Assembly (NCBI RefSeq): GCF_004358185.1
Contig: NZ_SMUV01000071.1
Span: forward strand, 62,001-126,000
Length of the DNA: 64,000 nucleotides
Direction of reading: 5' to 3'
Source: Antarcticimicrobium luteum
Lineage (GTDB): Bacteria > Pseudomonadota > Alphaproteobacteria > Rhodobacterales > Rhodobacteraceae
Shown: one piece after another, positions 9,020-17,678 of the stretch
How the letters are laid out: each line of letters opens with the position of its first letter
Position numbering within the stretch: position 1 is the stretch's first letter
Translations under genes and position numbers: made by a program
The notes under the pieces: generated by a model
Database searches by the model: none
The model's input: only the letters and a program-made list of their open reading frames with translations
Told to the model about the DNA's origin: nothing

Positions 9020-9811
9020 ATGAGCGCATCGAACACGCTGCAAAGCCTGGGGGCGATGATCGCCTCGGGCGGGATCGAGGTGGTGGACTGCACCGGGATG
9101 CTGGGGCCGGACACGCCGATCCTGCAACTGCCGCCGGATTTCGCCAAGAACACCCCCAAGGTCGAGATTCACAAGATCAGCGAATACGACGAAGACGGCC
9201 CGTTCTTTGCCTGGAACTGGCTGGTGCTGGGCGAGCATACCGGCACCCACTTCGACGCGCCGCACCACTGGATCACCGGCCGCGACAACCCCGAGGGCTA
9301 TACCGACACGCTGGACGTGCAGCGGCTGATCGCGCCGGTCAACGTGCTCGATTTCTCAAAGGAATCCGCCGCCGATCCCGATTTCCTGCTGACCATCGAC
9401 CATGTGAAGGCCTGGGAGGCAGAGCATGGCGAGATCAATGCGGGCGAATGGGTCGTGCTGCGCAGCGACTGGGATCAATACAACGATGACGAGGCGAAAT
9501 TCCTCAACGCCGACGAGACCGGCCCGCACACCCCCGGGCCGACCGCCGAGGTGATCCAGTACCTGATCGACAAGGGCATTGTCGGTTGGGGCAGCCAGTG
9601 CATCGGCACCGACGCCGGCCTTGCCGGCGGCATGACGCCGCCGTTCCCCGCGCATAACCTGCTGCATGCCAACAACCGCTTTGGCCTGGCCTCGCTGGCC
9701 AATCTGGACAAGCTGCCGGCCAAGGGCGCGATCCTGATCGTCGCTCCGCTGAAGATCCAGAAGGGCACCGGCAGCCCGATCCGCGCGCTGGCGCTGGCGC
9801 CGAAGGGCTGA
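9020..9811 (+). CDS. isatin hydrolase (cyclase / kynurenine-formamidase-like family)
   Basis: 263 residues of the metal-dependent cyclase family, which hydrolyses cyclic amides and formamides. The metal site motif HTGTHFDAPHH lies at residues 73-83. The whole chain, including VVDCTG, PPDFAKNTPKVEIHKISEYD and WGSQCIGTDAG, closely follows the Labrenzia isatin hydrolase sequence as I remember it. I therefore call it isatin hydrolase: isatin to isatinate, a step of indole and indole-3-acetate breakdown. The start at 9020 has a GGGAG ribosome site; the upstream in-frame ATG at 8966 overlaps the proposed -10. Four bases separate it from the following oxidoreductase gene. The neighbouring indolepyruvate oxidoreductase supports an indole-related role. 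Confidence 0.82.
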   Translation: MSASNTLQSLGAMIASGGIEVVDCTGMLGPDTPILQLPPDFAKNTPKVEIHKISEYDEDGPFFAWNWLVLGEHTGTHFDAPHHWITGRDNPEGYTDTLDVQRLIAPVNVLDFSKESAADPDFLLTIDHVKAWEAEHGEINAGEWVVLRSDWDQYNDDEAKFLNADETGPHTPGPTAEVIQYLIDKGIVGWGSQCIGTDAGLAGGMTPPFPAHNLLHANNRFGLASLANLDKLPAKGAILIVAPLKIQKGTGSPIRALALAPKG

Positions 9812-9814
9812 GCC

Positions 9815-11383
9815 ATGGCAACGGTCGATCACGTCATCATCGGCACCGGGATCAACGCCCTGGTCGCCGGGGCGCTTCTGGCGCGGAAGGGCAAGAAGGT
9901 CGTGTTGCTGGAGCGGGAAGACCGCGCCGGCGGCTGCATGATGACCGAAGAGGCGACGCTGCCCGGGTTCCACCATGACGTGATGGCCGCCACCTTCGTG
10001 CTGTTCCTGACCTCGCCCGCCTATGCGGAACTGGCAGGCGACCTGGGGCGGCACGGGCTGGAGTTCTGCCATACCGCCCATCCGACCGCCGTGTTGCGGC
10101 CGGGCGGGCGGGCCACCGTCCTGAGCATGGACCGCGCCGCGAATGTCGCCGCCTTCAACGGGCTGGCCGCCGGCGACGGCGACCGGCACGCGGCGGATGT
10201 GGGCGGCATCGAGGCCGACGCGCCGTTCCTCTTTGCGCTGCTGGGCGGCGATCTGTGGTCGCGCGGCACCGCCAAACTGCTGGCCGGCCAGGCCTGGAAG
10301 CGCGGGCTGAACGGGCTGAAAGCCTGGATCGGCGAGGCGCTGGTTCCGGCGCGCGGCTGGCTCGGGACGAATTATCAAAGCGAGGACATCCAGGCGCTCT
10401 GGGCGCCCTGGGTTCTGCACACCGGACTGACACCGGAGTCCACCTATTCGGGCCAGATAGGAAAAGTCATCGCCTTTGCGCTGGAGGCCGCCGGCGCGCC
10501 GGTGGTCAAGGGCGGTGCTGGACGCGCCGTCGATGCCTTTCGCAGCCTGATCGAGGAGAAGGGCGGTCAGATCCGCACCGGTGTCGATGTCGCCCGCATT
10601 CTTGTCGAGGGTGGCCGCGCCACGGGGGTCGAGACCGCCGGCGGCGAAAAGATCATGGCCGGCAGCGTACTGGCCTCGGTCGCGCCGGGGCAGCTTTATG
10701 GCCGCTTGCTGCGCGATCACGCGCAGCCCGAAGAGCAGGCAGGTGCGCGGGCCTATCGCCACGGGCGGGGCAATTTCCAGCTGCATTTCGCGCTGGACCG
10801 GGCCCCGGACTGGCGGGCCGAGGGGCTGGACGACGTGGCGCTGATCCATCTGTCCGATGGCATCGACGCGGTGTCGAAATCCGCCAATGAGGCCGAGCGC
10901 GGGATGATCCCGCAAACGCCCACCATCTGCGTCGGCCAGCCGCACCGGCTGGACCCCAGCCGCTGCCCCGAGGGCAAGGCGATCCTGTGGCTGCAGATCC
11001 CCGATGCGCCGCGCGTGATCAAGGGCGATGCGGCCGGCGAGATCGAGACCAACGGCACATGGGACGAGGCCACGCGAGAGGCCTATGCCGACCGGATCGA
11101 GGCGATTCTGGCGGCGCATATCCGTGATTTCGACAAGATCAGGCTGGCCCGCCGCGCCTATTCGCCCGCCGATCTGGAGGCGATGAACATGAACCTCGTC
11201 GGCGGCGACCCCTACGGCGGGCAATGCGGCATCGACCAGTTTTTCGTGTTCCGCCCGTTCCCCGGATCGCGCAACGGCACCACGCCGGTAAAGGGCCTGA
11301 CCCACATCGGCGCCTCGACCCATCCCGGGCCGGGCCTTGGCGGCGGATCGGGGTTCAACGCCGCCAAGAGGCTGGGCGGATGA
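9815..11383 (+). CDS. FAD-dependent oxidoreductase, phytoene-desaturase-like (paralogue 2)
   Basis: 522 residues, same family as the divergent gene at 7338-8909. It has the N-terminal IIGTGINALVAGALLARKG fold and VVLLEREDRAGG element. The C-terminal MNLVGGDPYGGQCGIDQFF and THIGASTHPGPGLGGGSGF blocks match the paralogue closely. Lies between isatin hydrolase and the MarR gene, whose start overlaps its stop. Probably oxidises an intermediate of the indole pathway, but neither substrate nor product can be assigned. Confidence 0.8.
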   Translation: MATVDHVIIGTGINALVAGALLARKGKKVVLLEREDRAGGCMMTEEATLPGFHHDVMAATFVLFLTSPAYAELAGDLGRHGLEFCHTAHPTAVLRPGGRATVLSMDRAANVAAFNGLAAGDGDRHAADVGGIEADAPFLFALLGGDLWSRGTAKLLAGQAWKRGLNGLKAWIGEALVPARGWLGTNYQSEDIQALWAPWVLHTGLTPESTYSGQIGKVIAFALEAAGAPVVKGGAGRAVDAFRSLIEEKGGQIRTGVDVARILVEGGRATGVETAGGEKIMAGSVLASVAPGQLYGRLLRDHAQPEEQAGARAYRHGRGNFQLHFALDRAPDWRAEGLDDVALIHLSDGIDAVSKSANEAERGMIPQTPTICVGQPHRLDPSRCPEGKAILWLQIPDAPRVIKGDAAGEIETNGTWDEATREAYADRIEAILAAHIRDFDKIRLARRAYSPADLEAMNMNLVGGDPYGGQCGIDQFFVFRPFPGSRNGTTPVKGLTHIGASTHPGPGLGGGSGFNAAKRLGG

Positions 11384-11850
11384 GGGATCAGATGAGTGCA
11401 CCGCGCCGGCTGGGCGAAATCGGGCTGAACAATTTTCCGCCCTACCTGATGAACCGCATCATGGGCCGCTACAACGCCAGCCTGCGCGAGGACATGGCCC
11501 ATCAGGGCATGAGCACACCGAAGATGCGCTCGCTGGCGGTTCTGTCGGTGATCGACGGCATCCTGATCCGGGAACTGGCGGTCTATGCCGTGGTCGAGCA
11601 GTCCACGCTCAGCCGGGCGCTGGACGGTCTTGCCGCCGATGGGCTGATCCGGCGCGAGCAAGACAAGGACGACAGCCGCGCCACCCGCATCTTTATCACC
11701 GAGCAGGGCCGCGCCGCCTTCGAGCGGCACTGGCCGGCTATGGCGCGCGTCTATGAGCAGATGTTCCAAGGCATCCCGCAGGCCGAACAACAGGCCTTTC
11801 TGGCGGTGCTGCACAAGATCCTGCGCAATGTGCGCAAGAACGAATTCTGA
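11380..11850 (+). CDS. MarR family transcriptional regulator
   Basis: 156 residues with a winged helix-turn-helix: ELAVYAVVEQSTLSRALDGL is the recognition helix and DSRATRIFITEQGR the wing typical of MarR proteins. MarR regulators usually repress nearby genes and release DNA on binding an aromatic ligand, which fits an operon for indole compounds. The ATG at 11380 overlaps the preceding stop (ATGA); a second in-frame ATG at 11392 with GAGG upstream is also possible. The 15-bp palindrome before the isatin hydrolase gene is a candidate site but is not proven. Confidence 0.85.
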   Translation: MRDQMSAPRRLGEIGLNNFPPYLMNRIMGRYNASLREDMAHQGMSTPKMRSLAVLSVIDGILIRELAVYAVVEQSTLSRALDGLAADGLIRREQDKDDSRATRIFITEQGRAAFERHWPAMARVYEQMFQGIPQAEQQAFLAVLHKILRNVRKNEF

Positions 11851-11859
11851 GGACAAAAT

Positions 11860-14007
11860 ATGGCCGAGAGATCCTTCAAGAAGGAAGTCGAACACCTGCG
11901 CAAGGGTGCGGGAGAGACCTTTACCGGCGAGGGCATCCTGGCGATCACCAAGGCGCTCTTGGAAAACGGGGTGGGTTATGTCGGCGGCTATCAGGGGGCG
12001 CCGATCAGCCACCTGATGGACGTGCTGGCCGATGCCGAGGAGCTGCTGGGCGAGCTCGGCGTGCGGTTCGAGGCCAATGCCTCGGAGGCCGCGGCCGCCG
12101 CCATGCTGGCGGCCTCGGTGCATTACCCGATCCGCGGCGCGGTGACGTTCAAGGGCCCGGTGGGGGTCAACGTCGCCTCGGACGCGCTGGCGAACCTCGC
12201 CTCGTCCGGGGTCAACGGCGGCGCGCTGATCATCGTCGGCGAGGATTACGGCGAAGGCTCCTCGATCATGCAGGAGCGCAGCCATCCGTTTGCCATGAAA
12301 TCGCAGATCTGGCTGCTGGATCCGCGGCCCAGCCTTCCCTCGATCGTCAAGGCGGTCGGCGACGGGTTCGCGCTGAGCGAGGCGTCGAACACGCCGGTGA
12401 TGATGACGGTGCGGATCAGGTCGTGCCATGTCACCGGCAGTTTCGAGTGCCGCGACAACGTCGCCCCGACCCTGACGGTCAAGGACGCGCTGGCCAACCC
12501 CAGAAAGGACTTCAACCGGGTGGTGCTGCCGCCCGCGTCGTTCGTGCATGAGCATGACAAGATCGACAACCGCTGGCCGGCCGCCGAGAAGTACATCACC
12601 GAGCACAAGCTCAACGAGGTCGTCGGGCCGGAAACCGCCAAGATCGGTCTGGTCTGCCAGGGCGGCATGTACAACGGCGTGATCCGTGCGCTGCAGCGGC
12701 TGGGGCTGGCGGACATCTACGGCAACTCCGACATCCCGGTCTATTGCCTGAACGTCACCTACCCGCTGATCGGCGACGAGTTCGCCGCCTTCGCCGCCGG
12801 CAAGGACGCCGTTCTGGTGATCGAGGAGGGCCAGCCGGAGTTCATCGAGCAGACGCTCTCCACCTTTGTGCTGCGCAGGGGCCTGAAGGTGCGGCTGCAT
12901 GGCAAGGACATGCTGCCGATGGCCGGCGAATATACCGGCAAGGTTATCCTGGACGGGATCACCGCCTTTCTGAAAGAACACGGATCCGACCTGCTGCCCG
13001 GCCAGACCCGCGCGCCGAACCAGCCGGCGCCGGCGATCCCGGATCTGTCGAAAACCGTGCCGACCCGGCCGCCGGGGTTCTGCACCGGCTGCCCGGAGCG
13101 GCCGATCTTTGCCGCCATGAAGCTGGTGCAGGAGGAACTGGGCGAGCACCAGATCACCGGCGACATCGGCTGTCACCTGTTCGCCTGCCTGCCCCCCTTC
13201 GAAGTCGGCGGCTCGACCATGGGCTATGGCCTGGGCCCGGCCTCCAACGCCGCCTTTGACGGCGGCGGCGACAAGCGGGCGATCTCGATCCTGGGCGACG
13301 GCGGGTTCTGGCACAACGGCCTCTCGTCTTCGATCGGCAACATGGTGTTCAACAAATCCGACAGCGTGGCGGTGATCGTCGACAACTATTACTCGGCGGC
13401 GACCGGCGGGCAGGACGTGCTGTCGTCGCGCGCCGACAACCCGACCAAGGCGACGCAAAACTCGATCACCGACGCGGTGAAGGGGATCGGCGTAAAATGG
13501 GTGCGCCAGATCGACCGCACCTATGACGTGACCAAGATGCGCGACACCCTGCGCGAGGCGCTGACCACCGACGAGCCGGGACCGAAGATCATCGTCGCCT
13601 CGTCCGAATGCATGCTGAACCGCCAGCGCCGGGAAAAGCCGCTGCGCAACCAGGCGATCAAGGACGGCGCGCGCGTCGAGGTGCCGCGGTTCGGCGTCGA
13701 CGAGGATATCTGCACCGGCGATCACGCCTGTATCCGTCTGTCCGGCTGCCCGTCCCTGTCGCTGAAGCGGTTGGACGATCCGCTGCGCGACGATCCCATC
13801 GCCCATATCGATCAGTCCTGCGTCGGCTGCGGCAACTGCGGCGAGGTGGCCGATGCCGCCATCCTTTGCCCCAGCTTTTACCGCGCCGATGTGGTGCACA
13901 ACGCCACCGGGTTCGAAAAATGGTGGCAGGGCGTTTCGGGGGGCGCGATCCGCTGGCTGCAACGCCGCCGCGCCGCCAAACGCCTTGAATTCCCGGAGAC
14001 CGTCTGA
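11860..14007 (+). CDS. iorA: indolepyruvate:ferredoxin oxidoreductase, alpha subunit
   Basis: 715 residues. The N-terminal pyrimidine-binding half reads GVGYVGGYQGAPISHLMDVL, the thiamine-diphosphate half carries CTGCPERP and the GDGGFWHNG motif near residue 475, and the C-terminus has ferredoxin-like cysteines including CVGCGNC. The enzyme converts indole-3-pyruvate (and related aryl pyruvates) with CoA to indole-3-acetyl-CoA, CO2 and reduced ferredoxin. The first C-terminal cluster is irregular (CTGDHACIRLSGCP), as in the aerobic proteobacterial members I know. Followed by the beta subunit with an ATGA overlap. Confidence 0.88.
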   Translation: MAERSFKKEVEHLRKGAGETFTGEGILAITKALLENGVGYVGGYQGAPISHLMDVLADAEELLGELGVRFEANASEAAAAAMLAASVHYPIRGAVTFKGPVGVNVASDALANLASSGVNGGALIIVGEDYGEGSSIMQERSHPFAMKSQIWLLDPRPSLPSIVKAVGDGFALSEASNTPVMMTVRIRSCHVTGSFECRDNVAPTLTVKDALANPRKDFNRVVLPPASFVHEHDKIDNRWPAAEKYITEHKLNEVVGPETAKIGLVCQGGMYNGVIRALQRLGLADIYGNSDIPVYCLNVTYPLIGDEFAAFAAGKDAVLVIEEGQPEFIEQTLSTFVLRRGLKVRLHGKDMLPMAGEYTGKVILDGITAFLKEHGSDLLPGQTRAPNQPAPAIPDLSKTVPTRPPGFCTGCPERPIFAAMKLVQEELGEHQITGDIGCHLFACLPPFEVGGSTMGYGLGPASNAAFDGGGDKRAISILGDGGFWHNGLSSSIGNMVFNKSDSVAVIVDNYYSAATGGQDVLSSRADNPTKATQNSITDAVKGIGVKWVRQIDRTYDVTKMRDTLREALTTDEPGPKIIVASSECMLNRQRREKPLRNQAIKDGARVEVPRFGVDEDICTGDHACIRLSGCPSLSLKRLDDPLRDDPIAHIDQSCVGCGNCGEVADAAILCPSFYRADVVHNATGFEKWWQGVSGGAIRWLQRRRAAKRLEFPETV

Positions 14008-15557
14008 TGAGCATCCAGCAAGCCTTGGCCCCGCGCCAGCCCGACGAGAAACTGAACACCATCATCAAGCTTGCCGTCCTTGCCGTCGGCGGCCAGGGCG
14101 GCGGGGTGCTGACCAACTGGATCGAAAGCGTCGCCCGCGCGCAGGGATACGCGTGCCAGGCGACCTCGGTCGCGGGGGTGGCGCAGCGCACCGGCGCCAC
14201 GATCTATTACATCGAGATGGCGCCGATGGGCGAGGTAGCGCCGGTGTTCTCGCTGGCGCCCTCGGCCGGCGATGTCGACGTGATGATCGCCGCCGAGATG
14301 ATGGAAGCCGGCCGCGCCATCCTGCGCGGCTTCGTCACCCCCGACCGCACCACGCTCATCGCCTCGACCCATCGGGCGCTGGCGGTGTCGGAAAAGATGG
14401 TGCCGGGCGACGGTATCGCCTCGTCCGACGAGGTGCGCGCGGCCGCCGAGGTGGCCGCCGACAAGCTGATCATGTTCGACATGGACAAGCTGGCGATCCA
14501 GAACGGCTCGGTGATCTCGTCGTCGCTGTTCGGGGCGCTAGCCGGGTCCGGCGCGCTGCCCTTTCCGCGCGACGCCTTCGAGGAGGCGATCCGCGCCTCG
14601 GGCAAGGGGGTCGAGGCCTCGCTGCGGGCCTTTGGCGCCGCCTATGACCGGGCGCAGAACGCCGCCGTCGATCCGGCCGAGGCGAAACAGGCGAAACCTG
14701 CCTCTGAAATCGCCGTGCCGCAGGGCCCCAGCGGGCTGATGAAGAAATGGGCGGCGCTGTCCGCCCGGGTGAACGCCCTGCCCGAACCGGCGCAGGAGAT
14801 GGCGCAGCACGGTCTGCGCAAAGTGGTGAAATTCCAGGACGTCGCCTATGGCGCCGAATACCTCGACCGGCTGGAAGAGATCGCCGTGCTGGACGTGGCG
14901 GCGCATGGCTTTGCGCTGTCGGCGGAGGCGGCGAAATACATCGCCAACGCCATGGCCTATGACGACGTGATCCGGGTGGCCGACCTGAAGACGCGCGGCG
15001 CGCGCTTTGCCCGGATCCAAGAGGAGATGGGCGCAAAGGACCGCCCCGTCGCCCTGACCGAATTCATGCATCCCCGCGCCGAAGAGATCGCCGGCATGCT
15101 GCCCGCCGCGATAGGGGCGAGGGTCGAGGCGAACCCGAAGGCGATGGCGCGGCTCGACCGCTGGTTCAACAAGGGCCGCCGGGTCCGCACCCACAGGCTG
15201 GGCAATTTCCTGATGCTCTACGTGCTGGGCGGGCTGCGCGGCTATCGCCGCCGGACCCTGCGGCACAGGTACGAGCAGGAGCATCTGGCGCGCTGGCTGG
15301 ACCAGGTGAAGGGCGCGGTGGCGCAGGATTACGCCTTTGCGGTGGAACTGGTGCGCTGCCGGCGGCTGGTGAAGGGGTATTCGGACACCCACGCCCGCAG
15401 CCTGTCGAAATTCGGCCGGGTGATGGAGGCGGCAGAACTGGTGCGCGGCCGCGCAGACGGGGCCGACTGGGTCGCCCGGTTGCGCGAGGCGGCCCTGCAG
15501 GACGAGAAGGGCGCGGCGCTGGATGGCGCGATCCTGACGGTGCGCAGTTTCGCCTGA
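14007..15557 (+). CDS. iorB: indolepyruvate oxidoreductase subunit beta family protein (long form)
   Basis: 516 residues. The N-terminal ~200 residues are the gamma/beta domain of 2-oxoacid:acceptor oxidoreductases (LAVGGQGGGVLTNWIESVA, then YYIEMAPMGEVAPVFSL). A helical C-terminal extension rich in Arg and Glu follows, seen in the long form of this subunit in aerobic proteobacteria. Simple archaeal IorB is about 200 residues, so this is more than double. Its start overlaps the alpha-subunit stop by four bases. Last gene of the operon; a strong terminator follows about 50 bases later. Confidence 0.85.
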   Translation: MSIQQALAPRQPDEKLNTIIKLAVLAVGGQGGGVLTNWIESVARAQGYACQATSVAGVAQRTGATIYYIEMAPMGEVAPVFSLAPSAGDVDVMIAAEMMEAGRAILRGFVTPDRTTLIASTHRALAVSEKMVPGDGIASSDEVRAAAEVAADKLIMFDMDKLAIQNGSVISSSLFGALAGSGALPFPRDAFEEAIRASGKGVEASLRAFGAAYDRAQNAAVDPAEAKQAKPASEIAVPQGPSGLMKKWAALSARVNALPEPAQEMAQHGLRKVVKFQDVAYGAEYLDRLEEIAVLDVAAHGFALSAEAAKYIANAMAYDDVIRVADLKTRGARFARIQEEMGAKDRPVALTEFMHPRAEEIAGMLPAAIGARVEANPKAMARLDRWFNKGRRVRTHRLGNFLMLYVLGGLRGYRRRTLRHRYEQEHLARWLDQVKGAVAQDYAFAVELVRCRRLVKGYSDTHARSLSKFGRVMEAAELVRGRADGADWVARLREAALQDEKGAALDGAILTVRSFA

Positions 15558-15609
15558 GGGGGCAGAAGGGACCCGGCGTTTCCACCTCGCGCCGGGATCT
15601 GTGAGGAAG

Positions 15610-15637
15610 GCCCGCCGGTTCCGGCGGGCTTTTTATT
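15610..15637 (+). terminator. rho-independent terminator after the isatin hydrolase-ior operon
   Basis: Nine-base GC-rich arms (GCCCGCCGG / CCGGCGGGC) around a two-base tip (or eight-base arms with a tetraloop), followed directly by TTTTTATT. Confidence 0.85.
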
Positions 15638-15653
15638 GGCGTAGAATACCCAG

Positions 15654-15813
15654 CCCGGAATCCAGGCGCGAAGCGCCGCCGGGCAGCGCCCGACCGCCCC
15701 CCGGGCGGGCGCTTCTGCATCTGATGCGCATAGAGCTCATGTCCGATGTTCCGGCGACCATAAAGTGACGATTTCACAACGAGTGAGCGCCCACCCACGG
15801 CCGGGCGCTGCCC
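15654..15813 (+). repeat. dispersed repeat with inverted ends, copy 1
   Basis: A core of about 133 bases (15681-15813) begins GGGCAGCGCCCGACCGC and ends with the inverted counterpart GGCCGGGCGCTGCCC, so both ends can pair. Homology with copy 2 extends left to about 15654 through CCCGGAATC-AGGCGCG-AGCGCCGCC. The middle shares GGCGACCATAAAGTGACG with copy 2. With the terminator, it accounts for the 338-base gap between genes here. No open reading frame is carried. It resembles a small non-autonomous mobile or REP-like element. Confidence 0.7.
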
Positions 15814-15895
15814 TCTGTTGCGCTCTTCCTCAAAAAACAAAACGCCCGACGCTTGTGCGCCGGGCGTCGTCTGGAAACTGCGGTCGGGTGCAGTC

Positions 15896-16396
15896 CTATT
15901 CCGCCTCCCGCGCCAGCGCGCGGAAGGCGGACTGCTCGTAAAGCAGCGGCTCGCCCTCGCCGAAGCGCACCGAGCGGATCTGACCGATATAGACCACATG
16001 GCTGCCCGCCTCGGTCCGCTCGGTCACGTCCAGCGACAGGCTCATCAGCGCATCGGCCAGATAGGGCAGCCCCTTGTCGTCGCTGCGCCAGTCGCCCTGT
16101 GCGAACTTGTCCTCGCCGGTCACCCCGCCCGCGCCGGCAAAGCGCAACGCCAGATCCTCCGCCTCCTGCCCCAGCAGGTTGACGTTGAAATGCCCTGTCT
16201 CTCCGACCGCGACGCAGGTGCCGGTCGCCTTGTTCAGGCAGACCAGCAGGCTGGGCGGATCGGCGGTAACCGAACAGACCGCCGTGGCGGTGATGCCGCG
16301 CCGGTCCTCTCCGTCGCGGGTGGTGACCAGCGTCACCACCCCGGGAAACCGGCGCATCGCGTCGCGAAAGACGTCAGCTGAGATCCCCATCCCCAT
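15896..16396 (-). CDS. flavin reductase, StyB/IifC-like
   Basis: 166 residues of the flavin reductase domain family. FRDAMRRFPGVVTLVTTRDG at the start, GITATAVCSVTADPPSLLVCLN and GHFNVNLLGQEAEDLALRFAG are the usual blocks. It would supply reduced FAD, using NAD(P)H, to the StyA-like monooxygenase encoded one base upstream. The ATG at 16396 follows the upstream TGA almost immediately; a second in-frame ATG lies at 16390. Gene order and spacing strongly support a two-component monooxygenase. Confidence 0.88.
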   Translation of the reverse strand: MGMGISADVFRDAMRRFPGVVTLVTTRDGEDRRGITATAVCSVTADPPSLLVCLNKATGTCVAVGETGHFNVNLLGQEAEDLALRFAGAGGVTGEDKFAQGDWRSDDKGLPYLADALMSLSLDVTERTEAGSHVVYIGQIRSVRFGEGEPLLYEQSAFRALAREAE

Positions 16397-16397
16397 C

Positions 16398-17630
16398 TCA
16401 GGCCGCCCTGAGGTCCTGAAGATAGGCCGCCGCCGCGTCGGGATCGGCGAACCAGGGGAAGAAATCGCGCGGATCGTCGAAGCCGTTGGCCATGCGGTGC
16501 GCCAGACGCGGCTCGGCGCAGGCGGTGCCCATGATCTCCAGCACAAACTCGGGCGGCGGCATCAGCATCATGTTGGTCCATTGCACCACCCATTGGGCAT
16601 AGTCCCAATAGGCGTCGAAGGTGCCCTGCATCCAGGCCGCGTCGAACGCCTGATCCTCGCGCCCGAGGATGCGCTCGAGATAGATCGCCGCCGCCTTGGA
16701 GGCGTTGTTGGAGCCCTGCCCGGTGATCGGATCGTTGAGGCAGACCGTATCGCCCAGCCCCAGCACCTGCCGCCCGGAGGGCAGCGTGGCGATGGGCTTG
16801 CGCACCGTCGGCGGGAAGCGGCCGGCAAGGATGCCGTTGTCGTCGGTCAGCGCGATGTCGCGGCAGCGCGCGGCCTCCCACGGCAGGAAGGTGTCGAGGA
16901 TCTGTTTCGACTGCGCCAGATGCTGTTCGGGCGATTTCACGTCGCCCCAGCAATCCATCGGGCCGCCGGGCACCCCCTCGAACACCATGATCTCGCACGG
17001 GCCGGTGGTGGTGAGCGCGGGGAAAACGAAATATTCGCCGACGCCCGGGATCAGGTTGAAGCAGACCGCCGAATGTTCGGCGCGCGGCGTCATGCCGGTG
17101 ACATAGGTCAGCGCCAACGCGCGCTGCGGCTTGTCATAGGGGGATTTACTGGCGTCCCGCTCGAACAGGCGGCCAATCTCGCCCTTGCCCGAGGCGACGA
17201 TCACCAGATCGTCCTCGGCGGCGTATTGCTCCATCTCGTCGATACCGGCATCGGCGATCACCAGCTCACCGCCCAGCTTTTCGAACTCGGCCAGCCAGCG
17301 CGGGATTTTCACCCGCTGGTCCACCGAATAGGCGTTGCGCTCCAGCCGTCCGGTCCAGTCGATCGCCTTTTCGCCCGGCAATTCGGGATGCGGCACCATG
17401 AAGTTGATGCCCTCGACCGGCGGACAGCTGTCGGACCAGAAGTCCAGTCCCAGATCGCGCTCGTGCTGGACCGAGGCGCCGAACATGCACTGGCTGGACA
17501 GCACCTTGCCCTTTTCGATCTCGTCCGCGGTCCGGTTCTGCACAACGCGAACCTTGTGGCCCGCTTTCAGCAGGCCAAGGCCCAGTTGCAGGCCGGACTG
17601 GCCGCCACCGATGATTGTGAATTTGCGCAT
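16398..17630 (-). CDS. StyA/IifA-like flavoprotein monooxygenase (indole or styrene oxygenase component)
   Basis: 410 residues. The N-terminal FAD fold reads TIIGGGQSGLQLGLGLLKAG, followed by the styrene-monooxygenase pattern QRALALTYVTGMTP in the middle and VLGLGDTVCLNDPITGQGSN near residue 290, which corresponds to the second flavin-binding element. These group E monooxygenases epoxidise styrene or indole using FADH2 from a separate reductase. Because an SDR gene precedes it and an AraC regulator is divergent, as in the iif clusters, indole is the better guess for the substrate. Start at 17630. Substrate not proven. Confidence 0.82.
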   Translation of the reverse strand: MRKFTIIGGGQSGLQLGLGLLKAGHKVRVVQNRTADEIEKGKVLSSQCMFGASVQHERDLGLDFWSDSCPPVEGINFMVPHPELPGEKAIDWTGRLERNAYSVDQRVKIPRWLAEFEKLGGELVIADAGIDEMEQYAAEDDLVIVASGKGEIGRLFERDASKSPYDKPQRALALTYVTGMTPRAEHSAVCFNLIPGVGEYFVFPALTTTGPCEIMVFEGVPGGPMDCWGDVKSPEQHLAQSKQILDTFLPWEAARCRDIALTDDNGILAGRFPPTVRKPIATLPSGRQVLGLGDTVCLNDPITGQGSNNASKAAAIYLERILGREDQAFDAAWMQGTFDAYWDYAQWVVQWTNMMLMPPPEFVLEIMGTACAEPRLAHRMANGFDDPRDFFPWFADPDAAAAYLQDLRAA

Positions 17631-17678
17631 TTCCTTAAGTCTCCCGTGTTGGTGTTTTGTTGGGTCTGTTGTCCCGGT

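Noticed and set aside
11212-13962. 916-residue minus-strand open frame opposite iorA
   Set aside because: Reads as His/Arg/Gln-rich nonsense; the plus strand encodes a full indolepyruvate oxidoreductase subunit.
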